In this document: positions 35,158 to 44,167 of the stretch, piece after piece
Layout: each line of letters opens with the position of its first letter
Position numbering within the stretch: the first letter of the stretch is position 1
Assembly: GCF_002934545.1 (NCBI RefSeq)
Contig: NZ_PTJA01000001.1
Coordinates: 434,001 to 498,000 of the forward strand
Length of the DNA stretch: 64,000 nucleotides
Source: Lacrimispora xylanisolvens
GTDB taxonomy: Bacteria; Bacillota; Clostridia; Lachnospirales; Lachnospiraceae
Reading direction: 5' to 3'
Notes under the pieces: model-generated
Database searches by the model: none
What the model saw: only the letters and a program-made list of their open reading frames with translations
What the model was told of the DNA's origin: nothing
Translations under genes and position numbers: made by a program

Positions 35158-36057
35158 ATGGAATGGGTGAAACTTTTACAAACGGCGCTTGACTACATGG
35201 AGGCTCATCTTTTGGAGAAGATCAGCTATGAGGATGTTGCCAGAGAGGTCCATATGTCCAGCTATAATTTTCACAGAACCTTTAGTCTCATGGCAGGAAT
35301 GACAGCCAGTGAGTACATAAGGAACCGCAGGCTGTCTCTGGCTGGCCAGGAGCTTCAGATGACGGATATTAAGGTGATTGATGCTGCCTATAAATACGGA
35401 TATGAAACTCCGGAAAGCTTTGCAAAGGCATTTTCCAGATTTCACGGAGTGACTCCGAAAGCGGCAAAGTTAAGGGGTACCCGGCTTTCATTATTCAATG
35501 CCCTGGTTATTAAAATCACATTGGAAGGTGGAAAAAATATGGATTACAGAATTGTGGATACGGGGAATATGAGATTTGCTGCAAAAGTGAAAGCATTTAA
35601 AAATGAGATAATAAACGACGGGGAAAATCATGAGATACCTGATTTCTGGACAGCGTGCAGGAAGGAAAAGATTTTTGATGAGCTTTATGCGCTGGGGCAG
35701 GAAGGGAAAAGAGATATTTACGGGTTGTGCAGCCCTACCAGAGAAAACGAAGGGACTTTTGACTACGGTATCGGAGTAATCCTTGATGCGGATACACCGG
35801 TTGAGAAAGTGGAAGAGTTACTTAGTCAGGGATATCGGATCTGGGAGACCGGGCCTGCAACGTATGCAGTTTTCTCCTGTTTTGGTGATGATGGAGGCTG
35901 TATCAGTGAGATGTGGGGCAGATTTTTTAAAGAATTTCTCCCGCAGTCCGGTTATGAACATACGGATGAGACGGATTTCGAAATTTATTTTGAGAAAGGT
36001 GCTCCCGGACTGTTCTGTGAACTCTGGATACCTGTTACAGTACGCAAGAAAATGTGA
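35158..36057 (+). CDS. AraC family regulator with GyrI-like effector domain
   Basis: 299 residues from ATG 35158 (MEWVKLLQTALDYME), 8 bp after AAGGGGG; an upstream in-frame ATG at 35131 lacks a site. The AraC double helix-turn-helix is at the N-terminus (about 5-105, ISYEDVAREVHMSSYNFHR and YGYETPESFAKAFSRFHGV), and a GyrI/SOUL-like small-molecule domain follows (about 125-298). This inverted order is typical of Rob/BltR-like multidrug-sensing regulators. It has a paralogue at 60990-61865 with the same layout. Its target may be the downstream aldo/keto reductase gene. Confidence 0.86.
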   Translation: MEWVKLLQTALDYMEAHLLEKISYEDVAREVHMSSYNFHRTFSLMAGMTASEYIRNRRLSLAGQELQMTDIKVIDAAYKYGYETPESFAKAFSRFHGVTPKAAKLRGTRLSLFNALVIKITLEGGKNMDYRIVDTGNMRFAAKVKAFKNEIINDGENHEIPDFWTACRKEKIFDELYALGQEGKRDIYGLCSPTRENEGTFDYGIGVILDADTPVEKVEELLSQGYRIWETGPATYAVFSCFGDDGGCISEMWGRFFKEFLPQSGYEHTDETDFEIYFEKGAPGLFCELWIPVTVRKKM

Positions 36058-36153
36058 CAGGAAGCTGCCCTGGTAATCTGGATAAAATATGGTAGATATG
36101 CTATACTTCAGATAACAAATGGATATATGTTAAAAAACACTTGGAGGGGTAAA

Positions 36154-37296
36154 ATGAGGTATCGAAAACTGGGTAAAACGGGGCTAATGGTCAGCGAAAT
36201 CGGCCTGGGGGGCGAATGGCTGGAACGTAAAAATTATGATGAAGTAAAAGAGGTGGTAAGGCTTTGCAAAGAACAGGGAGTCAATATTTTAGACTGCTGG
36301 ATGTCAGAGCCAAATGTGAGAACCAATCTGGGGGAAGCGATTAAAGACTGCAGAGATCAATGGATTATACAGGGGCATTTAGGCGCTACCTGGCAGAATG
36401 GACAGTATGTCAGAACCCGTGATATGGATAAGGTAAAGGAAGCCTTTGAAGATCTGCTGACCCGTTTCCAGACGGATTACATGGATCTTGGAATGATACA
36501 CTTTGTGGATGAGTCAGCTGAGTTTGATAATATTATGAACGGGGAGTTTATTGAATACGTCAGGGGGCTGAAAGAAAAAGGAGTGATTCGCCATATCGGT
36601 ATGAGTACTCACAATCCCGCTGTTGCAAAACTGGCTGCTTTAAGCGGTGAGATTGAGATGATTCTTTTCAGTTTAAACCCGGCATTCGATCTGCTTCCGC
36701 CGACAGAGGATATGACTGAATTGTTCCAGAAGGATTATCAGGAAGATTTAAATGGAATAGCTCCTGAGCGGGCTGAACTTTATAAGCTTTGTGACAGGGA
36801 AGGTGTTGGTATTACAGTAATGAAGGGATATGGGGGAGGCAGGCTGTTTTCAGCAGAAAATTCTCCTTTTGGAGTGGCTTTAACTCCGGTGCAGTGCATT
36901 CATTATGCTCTCACCCGTCCGGCAGTCGCTTCCATAATGGTGGGATTAAGCACACCAGATGAAGTAAAAGCGGCTCTTGCCTACGAGACTGCCACAGAAC
37001 AGGAAAAGGATTATGCCAGTGTACTTGCCAGTGCTCCCCATCATGCCTATTCCGGTCAGTGTACTTATTGTGGTCATTGCGCACCCTGCCCTGCCCACAT
37101 CGATATTGCCATGGTAAATAAACTGTATGATCTGGCTGCCATGCAGGAAGAAGTTCCTGGGACAGTACGTGCCCATTATGAAAATCTTTCATCCAATGCC
37201 TCTGACTGTATCGCATGCAAGGCATGTGAAACCCGTTGCCCATTTGAGGTGCCAATTGTTGAAAGAATGGAGAAAGCCAGGGTCTTGCTGGGCTAA
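36154..37296 (+). CDS. Aldo/keto reductase with C-terminal 4Fe-4S ferredoxin domain
   Basis: 380 residues from ATG 36154 after GGAGGGG. Residues 1-290 form the aldo/keto reductase barrel (YRKLGKTGLMVSEIGLGG). The C-terminal 90 residues hold cysteine clusters for two [4Fe-4S] centres: CTYCGHCAPCPAHI, and CIACKACETRCPFEVP. Such fusions are frequent in clostridia and may couple ferredoxin to carbonyl reduction. The canonical barrel tyrosine is not obvious in the YMDLG region, so activity is uncertain. The next gene, a phosphoesterase, begins 16 bp later. Confidence 0.88.
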   Translation: MRYRKLGKTGLMVSEIGLGGEWLERKNYDEVKEVVRLCKEQGVNILDCWMSEPNVRTNLGEAIKDCRDQWIIQGHLGATWQNGQYVRTRDMDKVKEAFEDLLTRFQTDYMDLGMIHFVDESAEFDNIMNGEFIEYVRGLKEKGVIRHIGMSTHNPAVAKLAALSGEIEMILFSLNPAFDLLPPTEDMTELFQKDYQEDLNGIAPERAELYKLCDREGVGITVMKGYGGGRLFSAENSPFGVALTPVQCIHYALTRPAVASIMVGLSTPDEVKAALAYETATEQEKDYASVLASAPHHAYSGQCTYCGHCAPCPAHIDIAMVNKLYDLAAMQEEVPGTVRAHYENLSSNASDCIACKACETRCPFEVPIVERMEKARVLLG

Positions 37297-37312
37297 AAGT
37301 TGGAGGAGGCAG

Positions 37313-38170
37313 ATGAAATTAGCGGTATTTTCCGATATTCACAGTAATTATCATGGGTTTCATGCATGTTACGAGGAAGCAGTAAAAAGAGGGGTGAATC
37401 AGTTTCTGTTTCTGGGAGACTATGTCAGTGACTGTGCATACCCGGAAAAGACAATGGGGCTTATCTACCATATCAGAGACCGGTATCCCTGTACTTTTAT
37501 ACGGGGGAACCGGGAGGATTATTTATTAAATCATAAAAACGGGGTAGAAGATGGCTGGGTTTCTCCATCTTCTGCTTCCGGAAGTCTTTTGTATACCTAC
37601 GAACATCTGACAATAGAAGATCTGGAATTTTTTGAAAGTATGGATTTGTCAGGAAAAATGAAGACAGAAGGTTATTCTGATTTTTATTACTGCCACGGAA
37701 CGTTAGAAAATACCAGGGGTGTGTTCCACCTGGGAAGTGAAAGCGCAAAGGAAGTGCTGAACCATTTGGATGCAGATCTTATTATCTGCGGACATACTCA
37801 CAGGCAGGGGATCTTCCAATATAAAGGGAAGACTCACGTCAATACGGGGTCTGTAGGTGTTCCCTGGGACTATGGCGGAGATGCGCAGTTTTGTATTCTT
37901 CACGGAGATAAGGGAATATGGAAACCGGAGCTGATTCAGTTGAATTACGATAAATCTTTGGCGGTAAAGGAACTATATGAAAGCCATTTAAATGAAAAGG
38001 CCAGGGTCTGGACGAGGATTGTTGAGAAAACACTGATTACAGGAATTGATCAGTCCATGCTTTGCCTTACAACTGCACTTAAAAAATGGGAGAACGACGG
38101 AGGGAGCGGTATCTGGTCCATGCTTCCAGAAACGTATTGGGAAGATGCAGCAGCTGAATTGGGATTATGA
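37313..38170 (+). CDS. Calcineurin-like metallophosphoesterase
   Basis: 285 residues from ATG 37313, with GGAGGAGG just upstream. The dinuclear-metal motifs are complete: FSDIHSN, FLGDYVSD, RGNRED and GHTHRQG, plus HGTLENTRG. The family hydrolyses phosphomonoesters or cyclic nucleotides; specificity is unknown. About 80 residues after the last metal motif are helical and contribute no known domain. It is probably cotranscribed with the aldo/keto reductase and is followed by a strong terminator. Confidence 0.87.
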   Translation: MKLAVFSDIHSNYHGFHACYEEAVKRGVNQFLFLGDYVSDCAYPEKTMGLIYHIRDRYPCTFIRGNREDYLLNHKNGVEDGWVSPSSASGSLLYTYEHLTIEDLEFFESMDLSGKMKTEGYSDFYYCHGTLENTRGVFHLGSESAKEVLNHLDADLIICGHTHRQGIFQYKGKTHVNTGSVGVPWDYGGDAQFCILHGDKGIWKPELIQLNYDKSLAVKELYESHLNEKARVWTRIVEKTLITGIDQSMLCLTTALKKWENDGGSGIWSMLPETYWEDAAAELGL

Positions 38171-38185
38171 ATAGTATATAAAAAT

Positions 38186-38239
38186 AAAGGTGATATCTTT
38201 GGCAGCAGGTTAGCAGCTAAAGATATCACCTTTATTTTT
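38186..38239 (+). terminator. Terminator after phosphoesterase gene
   Basis: AAAGGTGATATCTTT (38186-38200) pairs perfectly with 38219-38233 around an 18-nt loop, then ATTTTTT. It ends 10 bp from the stop of the facing membrane-protein gene. Confidence 0.88.
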
Positions 38240-38248
38240 TAGTGTCCA

Positions 38249-38719
38249 TTATATTTTAGGGGCTGAAAATATAAACAAAAGTATCCATGATATTGGCATT
38301 AGCAGATCCGGCAGAATCGTCCATGTATTATGTGGCGCATAGTTCTTTTTTTTAACAACTTCCCAGATATGGTTGATTCCAGCCAGCAGATATAAAGGAG
38401 ATGCCAGCACGATTGCAGCCAACCAGAATTCCCGGTGATAAAAAATACAGAATAGTCCAGCCAGAGCAAATCCTGCTTCTGCAAATCCCAGTTCCTTCTG
38501 AAAGGGGCTTCCCTTGCCCCAGCCAATTGACTCAGCTACCATGTCAGACCGAAATACATGGCCTATAAAGCTGACAGCACCGGAAATTGTAAGCGTAATT
38601 GTAAGCTGGTAAAACAACAGATTCTGGCAGAATGAAGAAAATGTGTGCATTGCCGGGTTTATAACTGCCGTGATAAATCCAACTAATAGGCCCAGAATCC
38701 AGATAACTAAAAAAATCAT
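38249..38719 (-). CDS. Four-helix membrane protein (DUF6790-like)
   Basis: 156 residues from ATG 38719 (MIFLVIWILGLLVG), with AGGAGG 7 bp upstream. Four or five hydrophobic segments span nearly the whole protein, with conserved-looking GWGKGSPFQKELGFAEAG between the second and third. I believe this is the DUF6790 family, for which I know no function. It is divergent from a TetR gene, and two palindromes over both promoters suggest TetR represses it. It may be a transporter-like or stress membrane protein; no more can be said. Confidence 0.7.
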   Translation of the reverse strand: MIFLVIWILGLLVGFITAVINPAMHTFSSFCQNLLFYQLTITLTISGAVSFIGHVFRSDMVAESIGWGKGSPFQKELGFAEAGFALAGLFCIFYHREFWLAAIVLASPLYLLAGINHIWEVVKKKNYAPHNTWTILPDLLMPISWILLFIFSAPKI

Positions 38720-38738
38720 AATATTACCTCCTGAGTAT

Positions 38739-38842
38739 AATTTGAGCATTTACTCAAATTATACTCCTTGATCATAATAAGTCAATTATATTTGAATAAT
38801 TGCTCAATATTTATTGACAACCAGATTATGGTTCTATATATT
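38739..38842. promoter_or_regulatory. Divergent promoters with two TetR operators
   Basis: Operator I: AATTTGAG-N6-CTCAAATT (38739-38760). Operator II: TTGAATAATTGCTCAA (38792-38807). Both fit TTGA-N2-AwTT-N2-TCAA. For the minus gene, -35 AGTCAA complement (38780-38785), 16 bp, -10 at 38758-38763, overlapping operator I. For tetR, -35 TTGACA (38814-38819), 17 bp, -10 TATATT (38837-38842), directly after operator II. Confidence 0.72.
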
Positions 38843-38862
38843 CAACATGGGGAGGCGTTAAT

Positions 38863-39489
38863 ATGAAATCAAATCAGGCAACGCGGCAGCCAAAACAGAC
38901 GCGCAGTATTAAGACAAAAGAAAAAATAAGAAATATGGCTTATCAGCTTTTTTGTGAGAAAGGTTATTTTAAGACCACAACCAACGAAATTGCCAAAGAG
39001 GCGAAAGTCTCTATTGGAAGTCTTTATTTTTATTATCGGGATAAAGATATGATACTGGTAGAAATATTAGATCGTTATAATGAATCGTTTTTAAAAATAC
39101 ATGAATCTATGAATATTCAGTTAGAATCGTACCGGGAAAATCCCCGGCTCTGGATTACGGGATTTATGGAAGAAATGATAAAAAGTCACAGAGCATCAAA
39201 AGAATTCAACAAAGAATTAAAAATCCTCAGTCATTCCATGCCAGAGGTGAGTGCAGTTATGGAAAAGCAGCAGGAGACAGTCCGTCTAATGACACTGGAC
39301 TATTTAAAAGCCTTTCATGATATGCTGAGAGTAAAGGATCTAGAGGCGGCTTCCATTGTGGTGGTTAATATAATGAGCTCCTTAGTCGATCAGATTGTTT
39401 TTCAGGATAATCCAGTTGATGATTCCAGAATTATAAGGGAAGGCGTTGATGCCATTCATCAGTATCTGATTAAACAAGACGGTATTTGA
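38863..39489 (+). CDS. TetR family transcriptional repressor
   Basis: 208 residues. N-terminal helix-turn-helix at about 25-65 (CEKGYFKTTTNEIAKEAKVS, then GSLYFYYRDKD), followed by an all-helical ligand domain. GGGGAGG precedes the ATG. It is divergent from the four-helix membrane protein gene at 38249, and the two matching palindromes between them are the expected operators, so it likely represses both itself and that gene. The inducer is unknown. Confidence 0.88.
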   Translation: MKSNQATRQPKQTRSIKTKEKIRNMAYQLFCEKGYFKTTTNEIAKEAKVSIGSLYFYYRDKDMILVEILDRYNESFLKIHESMNIQLESYRENPRLWITGFMEEMIKSHRASKEFNKELKILSHSMPEVSAVMEKQQETVRLMTLDYLKAFHDMLRVKDLEAASIVVVNIMSSLVDQIVFQDNPVDDSRIIREGVDAIHQYLIKQDGI

Positions 39490-39521
39490 AAACAGGGCGT
39501 TCCAAAAGGAGCGCCCTGTTT
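39490..39521. terminator. Shared terminator between tetR and GH105 genes
   Basis: AAACAGGGCGTTCC (39490-39503) pairs with GGAGCGCCCTGTTT (39508-39521), one wobble, loop AAAA. T-tracts are short on both sides. Confidence 0.65.
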
Positions 39522-39523
39522 GA

Positions 39524-41662
39524 TTAAGAGATAGCAGGATTCTGTAGGAATTCGTCCAGCAGAAGTTTCTCCACTCCCGCAAGCACTGCAATACCAATTC
39601 CGTGAGGATCGTTAAAGCGCCACCCCAGCTGGCGGTAATACGACCGGCTGTAAGAACAGTCAGATCCACGGCAGACACCATATAAGTCGCCCTTCCGGTT
39701 AATTACTGTTTTTTTCATGCCAGTCCATGCCTTTGCTATGGAAGTAATGCACCGGTTTTTCAGAGTATCTTTTATAATACCAAGCCGAATACCTCTTGAA
39801 AAGGCGCAGATGAACATGGAGGTGGAAGAAGCCTCTTCATAGGTGGTGAAATCATCAAGAATCTGATGCCACATACCTGTTTCGTCCTGTACCTGCAATA
39901 TGCCTTCTGTCATTTCAAGAAAGAAGGAAGTGACGGCAACGTAATCCGGATGTTCCTTTGGCAGGATAAGAAGAAGTTCGGAGAGGGCAAGAACTACCCA
40001 GCCGTTTCCTCTGCTCCATGGAATCCGGTTCATCTTACCGTAATTTAAATCAATGATATGGGACATCAGCATTTTATCCGTCATGAAAAAGTACTGTTTA
40101 AAAAGCTTTGCCTGGCGGCACGCATCATCCAGATATGCAGAGTCTCCGCTGAGCTGATAGTACCGGCATAAGAAGGGGATACTCATATACATATCATCAA
40201 TCCACATGGTATTGTTATTTCTGGAAAAAACCATGTCCTGTTCTCTTCTCTGATGGTTTCTCATAAAATCAGCAATTACATCAGCAAGTTTTTCAGCCTC
40301 TCTGGCAGGCCGGTATTTGTAGGCTTCTAACAGAAAGGAACCAAAAGATCCACAGTCGTCCAGCTCGCTTAACCAGCAAAGCTGTGTATTAACTCCAGGA
40401 TAGCCAAAAACGGATTTGTCATATACGGAATAATCATAGACTGCAGCCGTCATACGGGCATATTCCAAAGCATATTCCTGCCAGTCAGTGCGGTTAAGAT
40501 AACGGCTGGCCGTTAACAGACCATATAAGGTAACTCCACAGGGATAAGTCCATTTTCCGTATAATTCTTCTTCTGCAAATATTCTCACAAATGAATCCGG
40601 CAGATCAGCCTTCCAATAGCACGTACCATTTATTCCGTCGTAAACCTTTTCCATAGACAAAAGGTCTGGGACAGGCGGAATATGATCACCAAACATACCG
40701 GTATAAAGCCATGAGCCTTCGTACCCTTTCACTCCTGCATTCAGAGGAATGGCACTGCCGTCAGTCTCCAGCTGAAAATCGAATCCAGCCTCTTCACCAG
40801 CCTTTTTTTCACACAATATAAGGACGTTATGTGAGCCTCCATGAAACATGATTTCTGATTCCCAGGTTCCGTTTTGCCACTCTCCCCTTAACTCACCGTC
40901 AATGAAAATCCTGGTCTGGGTCTTGCTTTTACCTGCGACATGGACTGTCTTTGCTTTATCAAGAACAAATCCACTTTTTAAAACAGCGGTTCCCTGGCTC
41001 GAGGAGCCAAAGATCCGTGTGATGGGGCAGTCTGACTGCGTCTTATCATACTCATTGCGTGGATACCAGGCAATATCATCATAGCAGCCGGAAAGTATGG
41101 ATTTTAAACCATCCGTATTCCACTGAACCGGTTCACTGTAAACAAAGCCTGCCTGCCCCTTTCGTTCTGGTATGGGTGAGAGAAAATGAGGCGGTTCCCA
41201 TTGCGGTTTTGCATTCCGCAGAGTAAATCCAAAACCGATTTCTGTTTTTTCTGTCACAAGAACAAAATGATTAAGACCTGATAAAAGAGCAATGGAGAAA
41301 AAAGCAGAGGTCTTAAAACTCTCATCTCCAGGCTGGGATCGGTATACCTCTTCACCGTTTACATAACATACAACGGGCCCCTGACAGCGAACCTCAAAGC
41401 GGGAAGGAGTCTGTTCGTGGCTGTAAAGGTCACCTGCACCATAGCAGATATCACCAATCTGCGCATTGGGAAATCGATTGTTAAAATCAAACAAATACCA
41501 TCCCTTTGTGTCACATAATATACCGGTTGTAAAATCCAGCCGGTACTGATAAGGTACCTGGGGATTTTCCCCGATGAAGCGGTTGGCAAGCAGTGCAATT
41601 ACATCCTTGTCCCTGTCCCCATAAACTGCATAAGCACTGTCTTCCTCATTAAAATATCTCAT
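39524..41662 (-). CDS. GH105-like unsaturated glucuronyl/rhamnogalacturonyl hydrolase with N-terminal beta domains
   Basis: 712 residues, no signal peptide, so probably cytosolic. The C-terminal half (about 345-712) resembles GH88/GH105 (alpha/alpha)6-barrel enzymes: TMWIDDMYMSIPFLCRYY with the likely catalytic aspartate, PWSRGNGWVVLALSELL, and MWHQILDD. These hydrolyse unsaturated uronyl residues left by lyases. The first 340 residues look like beta-rich accessory modules (one with FIDGELRGEWQNGTWE) not present in the usual 370-residue enzymes. It stands alone with its own promoter; no pectin or glycosaminoglycan lyase is nearby, so the substrate is open. Confidence 0.75.
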   Translation of the reverse strand: MRYFNEEDSAYAVYGDRDKDVIALLANRFIGENPQVPYQYRLDFTTGILCDTKGWYLFDFNNRFPNAQIGDICYGAGDLYSHEQTPSRFEVRCQGPVVCYVNGEEVYRSQPGDESFKTSAFFSIALLSGLNHFVLVTEKTEIGFGFTLRNAKPQWEPPHFLSPIPERKGQAGFVYSEPVQWNTDGLKSILSGCYDDIAWYPRNEYDKTQSDCPITRIFGSSSQGTAVLKSGFVLDKAKTVHVAGKSKTQTRIFIDGELRGEWQNGTWESEIMFHGGSHNVLILCEKKAGEEAGFDFQLETDGSAIPLNAGVKGYEGSWLYTGMFGDHIPPVPDLLSMEKVYDGINGTCYWKADLPDSFVRIFAEEELYGKWTYPCGVTLYGLLTASRYLNRTDWQEYALEYARMTAAVYDYSVYDKSVFGYPGVNTQLCWLSELDDCGSFGSFLLEAYKYRPAREAEKLADVIADFMRNHQRREQDMVFSRNNNTMWIDDMYMSIPFLCRYYQLSGDSAYLDDACRQAKLFKQYFFMTDKMLMSHIIDLNYGKMNRIPWSRGNGWVVLALSELLLILPKEHPDYVAVTSFFLEMTEGILQVQDETGMWHQILDDFTTYEEASSTSMFICAFSRGIRLGIIKDTLKNRCITSIAKAWTGMKKTVINRKGDLYGVCRGSDCSYSRSYYRQLGWRFNDPHGIGIAVLAGVEKLLLDEFLQNPAIS

Positions 41663-41759
41663 AAATAGTCTCCTTAAGTATTAATTTGAGAGTGATAGGA
41701 GCCAAAATGAATGGTTTTTTTGTGAAAACCTACATAAAAACACGTCCATTTATGATATA

Positions 41760-41788
41760 ATTTTAGCGAATGTATGGTTTTTCGTCAA
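41760..41788 (-). promoter_or_regulatory. Promoter of the GH105-like gene; rest of the 41663-41965 gap
   Basis: On the minus strand, TTGACG (41788-41783), 17 bp, TAAAAT (41765-41760). The remaining 303-bp gap between this gene and hydE holds only A/T-rich DNA and a small GGC-GCT/AGC-GCC stem near 41920-41940; I see no other gene. Confidence 0.5.
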
Positions 41789-41965
41789 GAAGATAAAACC
41801 CACTTCCCCAAAGCACAGGAAAATGATAGTATAAACATACCAATATACTATGAATGTACATGGCACTGCCAGAAAATTCATTTTTGCAGGTAAGGGGAAA
41901 CATGTTAGAATAAAGACATAAGGCGCTGATAAGCGTAGCCGTTTCAGGAGAAGGAGCAGAGGCAT

Positions 41966-43006
41966 ATGAGAGAACTGATTGATAAATTATATAAGAATCA
42001 CAACCTGGAAAAAGAAGAGTTCATTTATTTAATAGAAAATTTTGATAAAGATACCAGTGAATATCTTTTTTCCCTGGCGCAGACAACCAGCCAGGAGCAT
42101 TTTCAAAAGGAAGTTTATATCAGAGGACTGATAGAATTTACCAATTACTGTAAAAATGATTGTTACTACTGCGGGATCAGAAGGGGCAATAAAAACGTCA
42201 GCCGTTACCGCCTGAGCAAAGAGGAGATTCTTTCCTGCTGTCAGAACGGTTATGAGCTTGGTTTCCGGACCTTTGTTCTTCAGGGCGGAGAAGATCCGGC
42301 ATTTACTGATGAAATTATGATTGATATTATAAAAGCCATGAGAGAAGGATATCCGGATTGTGCCATTACTCTTTCCATTGGGGAAAAAAGCTACGATCAG
42401 TATCAGGCGTATTACGAAGCTGGTGCCAACCGGTTCCTTTTGCGCCATGAGACTGCCAATGAAGAACATTATAAAAAGCTTCACCCAGAGTCCCTTTCTC
42501 TTGAAAACAGGAAGGAATGTTTAAGAAATTTAAAGGAAATCGGGTATCAGGTAGGAACCGGATTTATGGTGGGCTCTCCTTACCAGACCCCTGAGTGTCT
42601 GGCAGAGGATCTTGCATTTATTAAAGAATTGTCTCCGCAGATGGTTGGAATCGGCCCTTTCATACCACATAAGGAAACTCCGTTTAAGGATTTTCCAGCT
42701 GGCAGCATGGATTTAACCCTGTTTCTCATTGGAATGCTCAGGCTTATGCTTCCCAATGCTTTAATACCGGCTACAACTGCGTTAGGAACCATAGATCCCA
42801 AGGGAAGAGAGAAAGGAATTCTATCTGGCTCCAATGTTTTAATGCCTAATTTATCTCCCATTGGTGTCAGAAAAAAGTATGAGCTGTATGATAATAAAAT
42901 CTGTACGGGAGAAGAAGCAGCAGAGTGTAATGTTTGTCTGAGAAACCGTGTTGCCTCAATTGGTTACAATGTGGTAGAAAAAAGAGGGGACTTTGTAGAG
43001 ATTTAA
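41966..43006 (+). CDS. hydE: [FeFe] hydrogenase maturase HydE, radical SAM protein
   Basis: 346 residues, normal for HydE. The radical SAM cluster motif is CKNDCYYC (CxxxCxxC) near residue 56 within EFTNYCKNDCYYCGIRRGN. The TIM-barrel segments and the C-terminal AAECNVCLRNRVASIGYN also match HydE rather than biotin synthase. HydE acts with HydF and HydG to build the diiron subcluster of [FeFe] hydrogenase; hydF and hydG are not in this window. AGGAGAAGGAG precedes the ATG. PylB- or BioB-like relatives are the alternative, less likely. Confidence 0.88.
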   Translation: MRELIDKLYKNHNLEKEEFIYLIENFDKDTSEYLFSLAQTTSQEHFQKEVYIRGLIEFTNYCKNDCYYCGIRRGNKNVSRYRLSKEEILSCCQNGYELGFRTFVLQGGEDPAFTDEIMIDIIKAMREGYPDCAITLSIGEKSYDQYQAYYEAGANRFLLRHETANEEHYKKLHPESLSLENRKECLRNLKEIGYQVGTGFMVGSPYQTPECLAEDLAFIKELSPQMVGIGPFIPHKETPFKDFPAGSMDLTLFLIGMLRLMLPNALIPATTALGTIDPKGREKGILSGSNVLMPNLSPIGVRKKYELYDNKICTGEEAAECNVCLRNRVASIGYNVVEKRGDFVEI

Positions 43007-43165
43007 CAAACTTTTAACTGGATGAGCTGATTTTCTGGACTTATATCACCATAGCGCTGTGATGTTTTGATACATTGATGGGTATTTGCAGGATATATTC
43101 GGAAAATAAATCGATAGAAGCATATAAAAAGAGAAAATAGTCAAAAAATTAACAAATTAATGTTG

Positions 43166-43194
43166 TTGCTTAACAGGAGTGAAATCTATATAAT
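43166..43194 (+). promoter_or_regulatory. Promoter of the YitT family gene
   Basis: TTGCTT (43166-43171), 17 bp, TATAAT (43189-43194). TAGGTG near 43195 can pair with CACCTA near 43245 ahead of the ribosome site. The rest of the 43007-43267 gap shows nothing I recognise. Confidence 0.5.
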
Positions 43195-43267
43195 AGGTGT
43201 CGGTGAAAAGGCATTATAACAAAACGCAAAAACTATTAAATCACCTACTGGAATGAGGAGAGCAACA

Positions 43268-44092
43268 ATGAAGAAAAAGCTTTTTTGGATAGCAATAGGC
43301 CAGTTTATCTCTGCATGTGCATATTGTCAGATTCTAAACGCCAACAATTTAGTCGCTACCGGACTTGGGGGACTGGCAACGGTATTTAACCGTCTGACTG
43401 GTGCCGATGTACAGCTGCTTTTGATTATTATGGCATTGCCCATATTTGTCTGGGCATTTTTCAGCTATAGTAAGAAACAGATTTTTTATGCTGGATTCAG
43501 TTATTTTATGTTTACTTTTTATGTAGGTATTGTTAACCGGTTTCTGCCGCAGTTTCTCACAGATCCTATCGCTGCAGCCATCAGCGGCGGCGTTGTAGGT
43601 GGAATTGCTGGTGGTATTATTATGAAACAGAGAGTAGCCAACGGACCAGAATCCATTGTGGCATTGTATCTGAAAGAAAAAAAGGGTTTATCAATTGGAT
43701 CCTACTATTTAATTATTAATACGGTAGTTATTTTCTCTTCTATTATCTATGGAGATATGACTATGATCGTTTATTCCCTTATCTGTACCTTCGTTCAAAG
43801 CGTGGTAACGGATAAGCTGATCATTGGATTTGAGAAATATTATAATGTTAATATTATGTCAGATCAGTATTTAGAGATTACACAGTTTATACGCAATGAT
43901 TTAAACAGAGGAGCCACCTTTATTCAGGGTATGGATACTTCCAATGTAAAAAAGAAGATGCTGATTCAGGCGGTGGTAAATCAGCAGGAGTTAATCGCAA
44001 TCAAAGAATTTGTAAAGTCCTTTCATGATGACAGCTTTATCTGCGCAAGCATAAGCAACAACATCATAGGCAGGGGATTTGATGTAGAATAA
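43268..44092 (+). CDS. YitT/DUF2179 family membrane protein
   Basis: 274 residues from ATG 43268 after GAGGAG. Five or six hydrophobic segments (about 5-185) form the YitT core, with the repeated glycine-rich GGVVGGIAGGIIMKQR, and the C-terminal 80 residues are the DUF2179 domain (cytosolic, ligand-binding like). Function of the family is not settled. It ends beside a strong bidirectional terminator. The gene appears intact. Confidence 0.85.
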   Translation: MKKKLFWIAIGQFISACAYCQILNANNLVATGLGGLATVFNRLTGADVQLLLIIMALPIFVWAFFSYSKKQIFYAGFSYFMFTFYVGIVNRFLPQFLTDPIAAAISGGVVGGIAGGIIMKQRVANGPESIVALYLKEKKGLSIGSYYLIINTVVIFSSIIYGDMTMIVYSLICTFVQSVVTDKLIIGFEKYYNVNIMSDQYLEITQFIRNDLNRGATFIQGMDTSNVKKKMLIQAVVNQQELIAIKEFVKSFHDDSFICASISNNIIGRGFDVE

Positions 44093-44100
44093 ATGAAATA

Positions 44101-44167
44101 AAGAGCTGCCGGCAGTTTTTTCATTCCATTGTTGAAGTGGATTAAAAAATTGCCGGCAGCTCTCTTT
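44101..44167. terminator. Bidirectional terminator between YitT gene and the frameshifted gene
   Basis: A 20-bp stem (AGAGCTGCCGGCA plus T6, from 44102) pairs with 44144-44163; flanked by A on the left and T on the right. Confidence 0.9.

Noticed and set aside
41917-41945. Riboswitch-like stem before hydE
   Set aside because: Only a short GGC-GCT/AGC-GCC hairpin; no known riboswitch core could be fitted.
43007-43267. Cyclic di-nucleotide riboswitch in the YitT leader
   Set aside because: Short inverted pieces exist but none of the conserved cores of c-di-GMP or c-di-AMP riboswitches is present.
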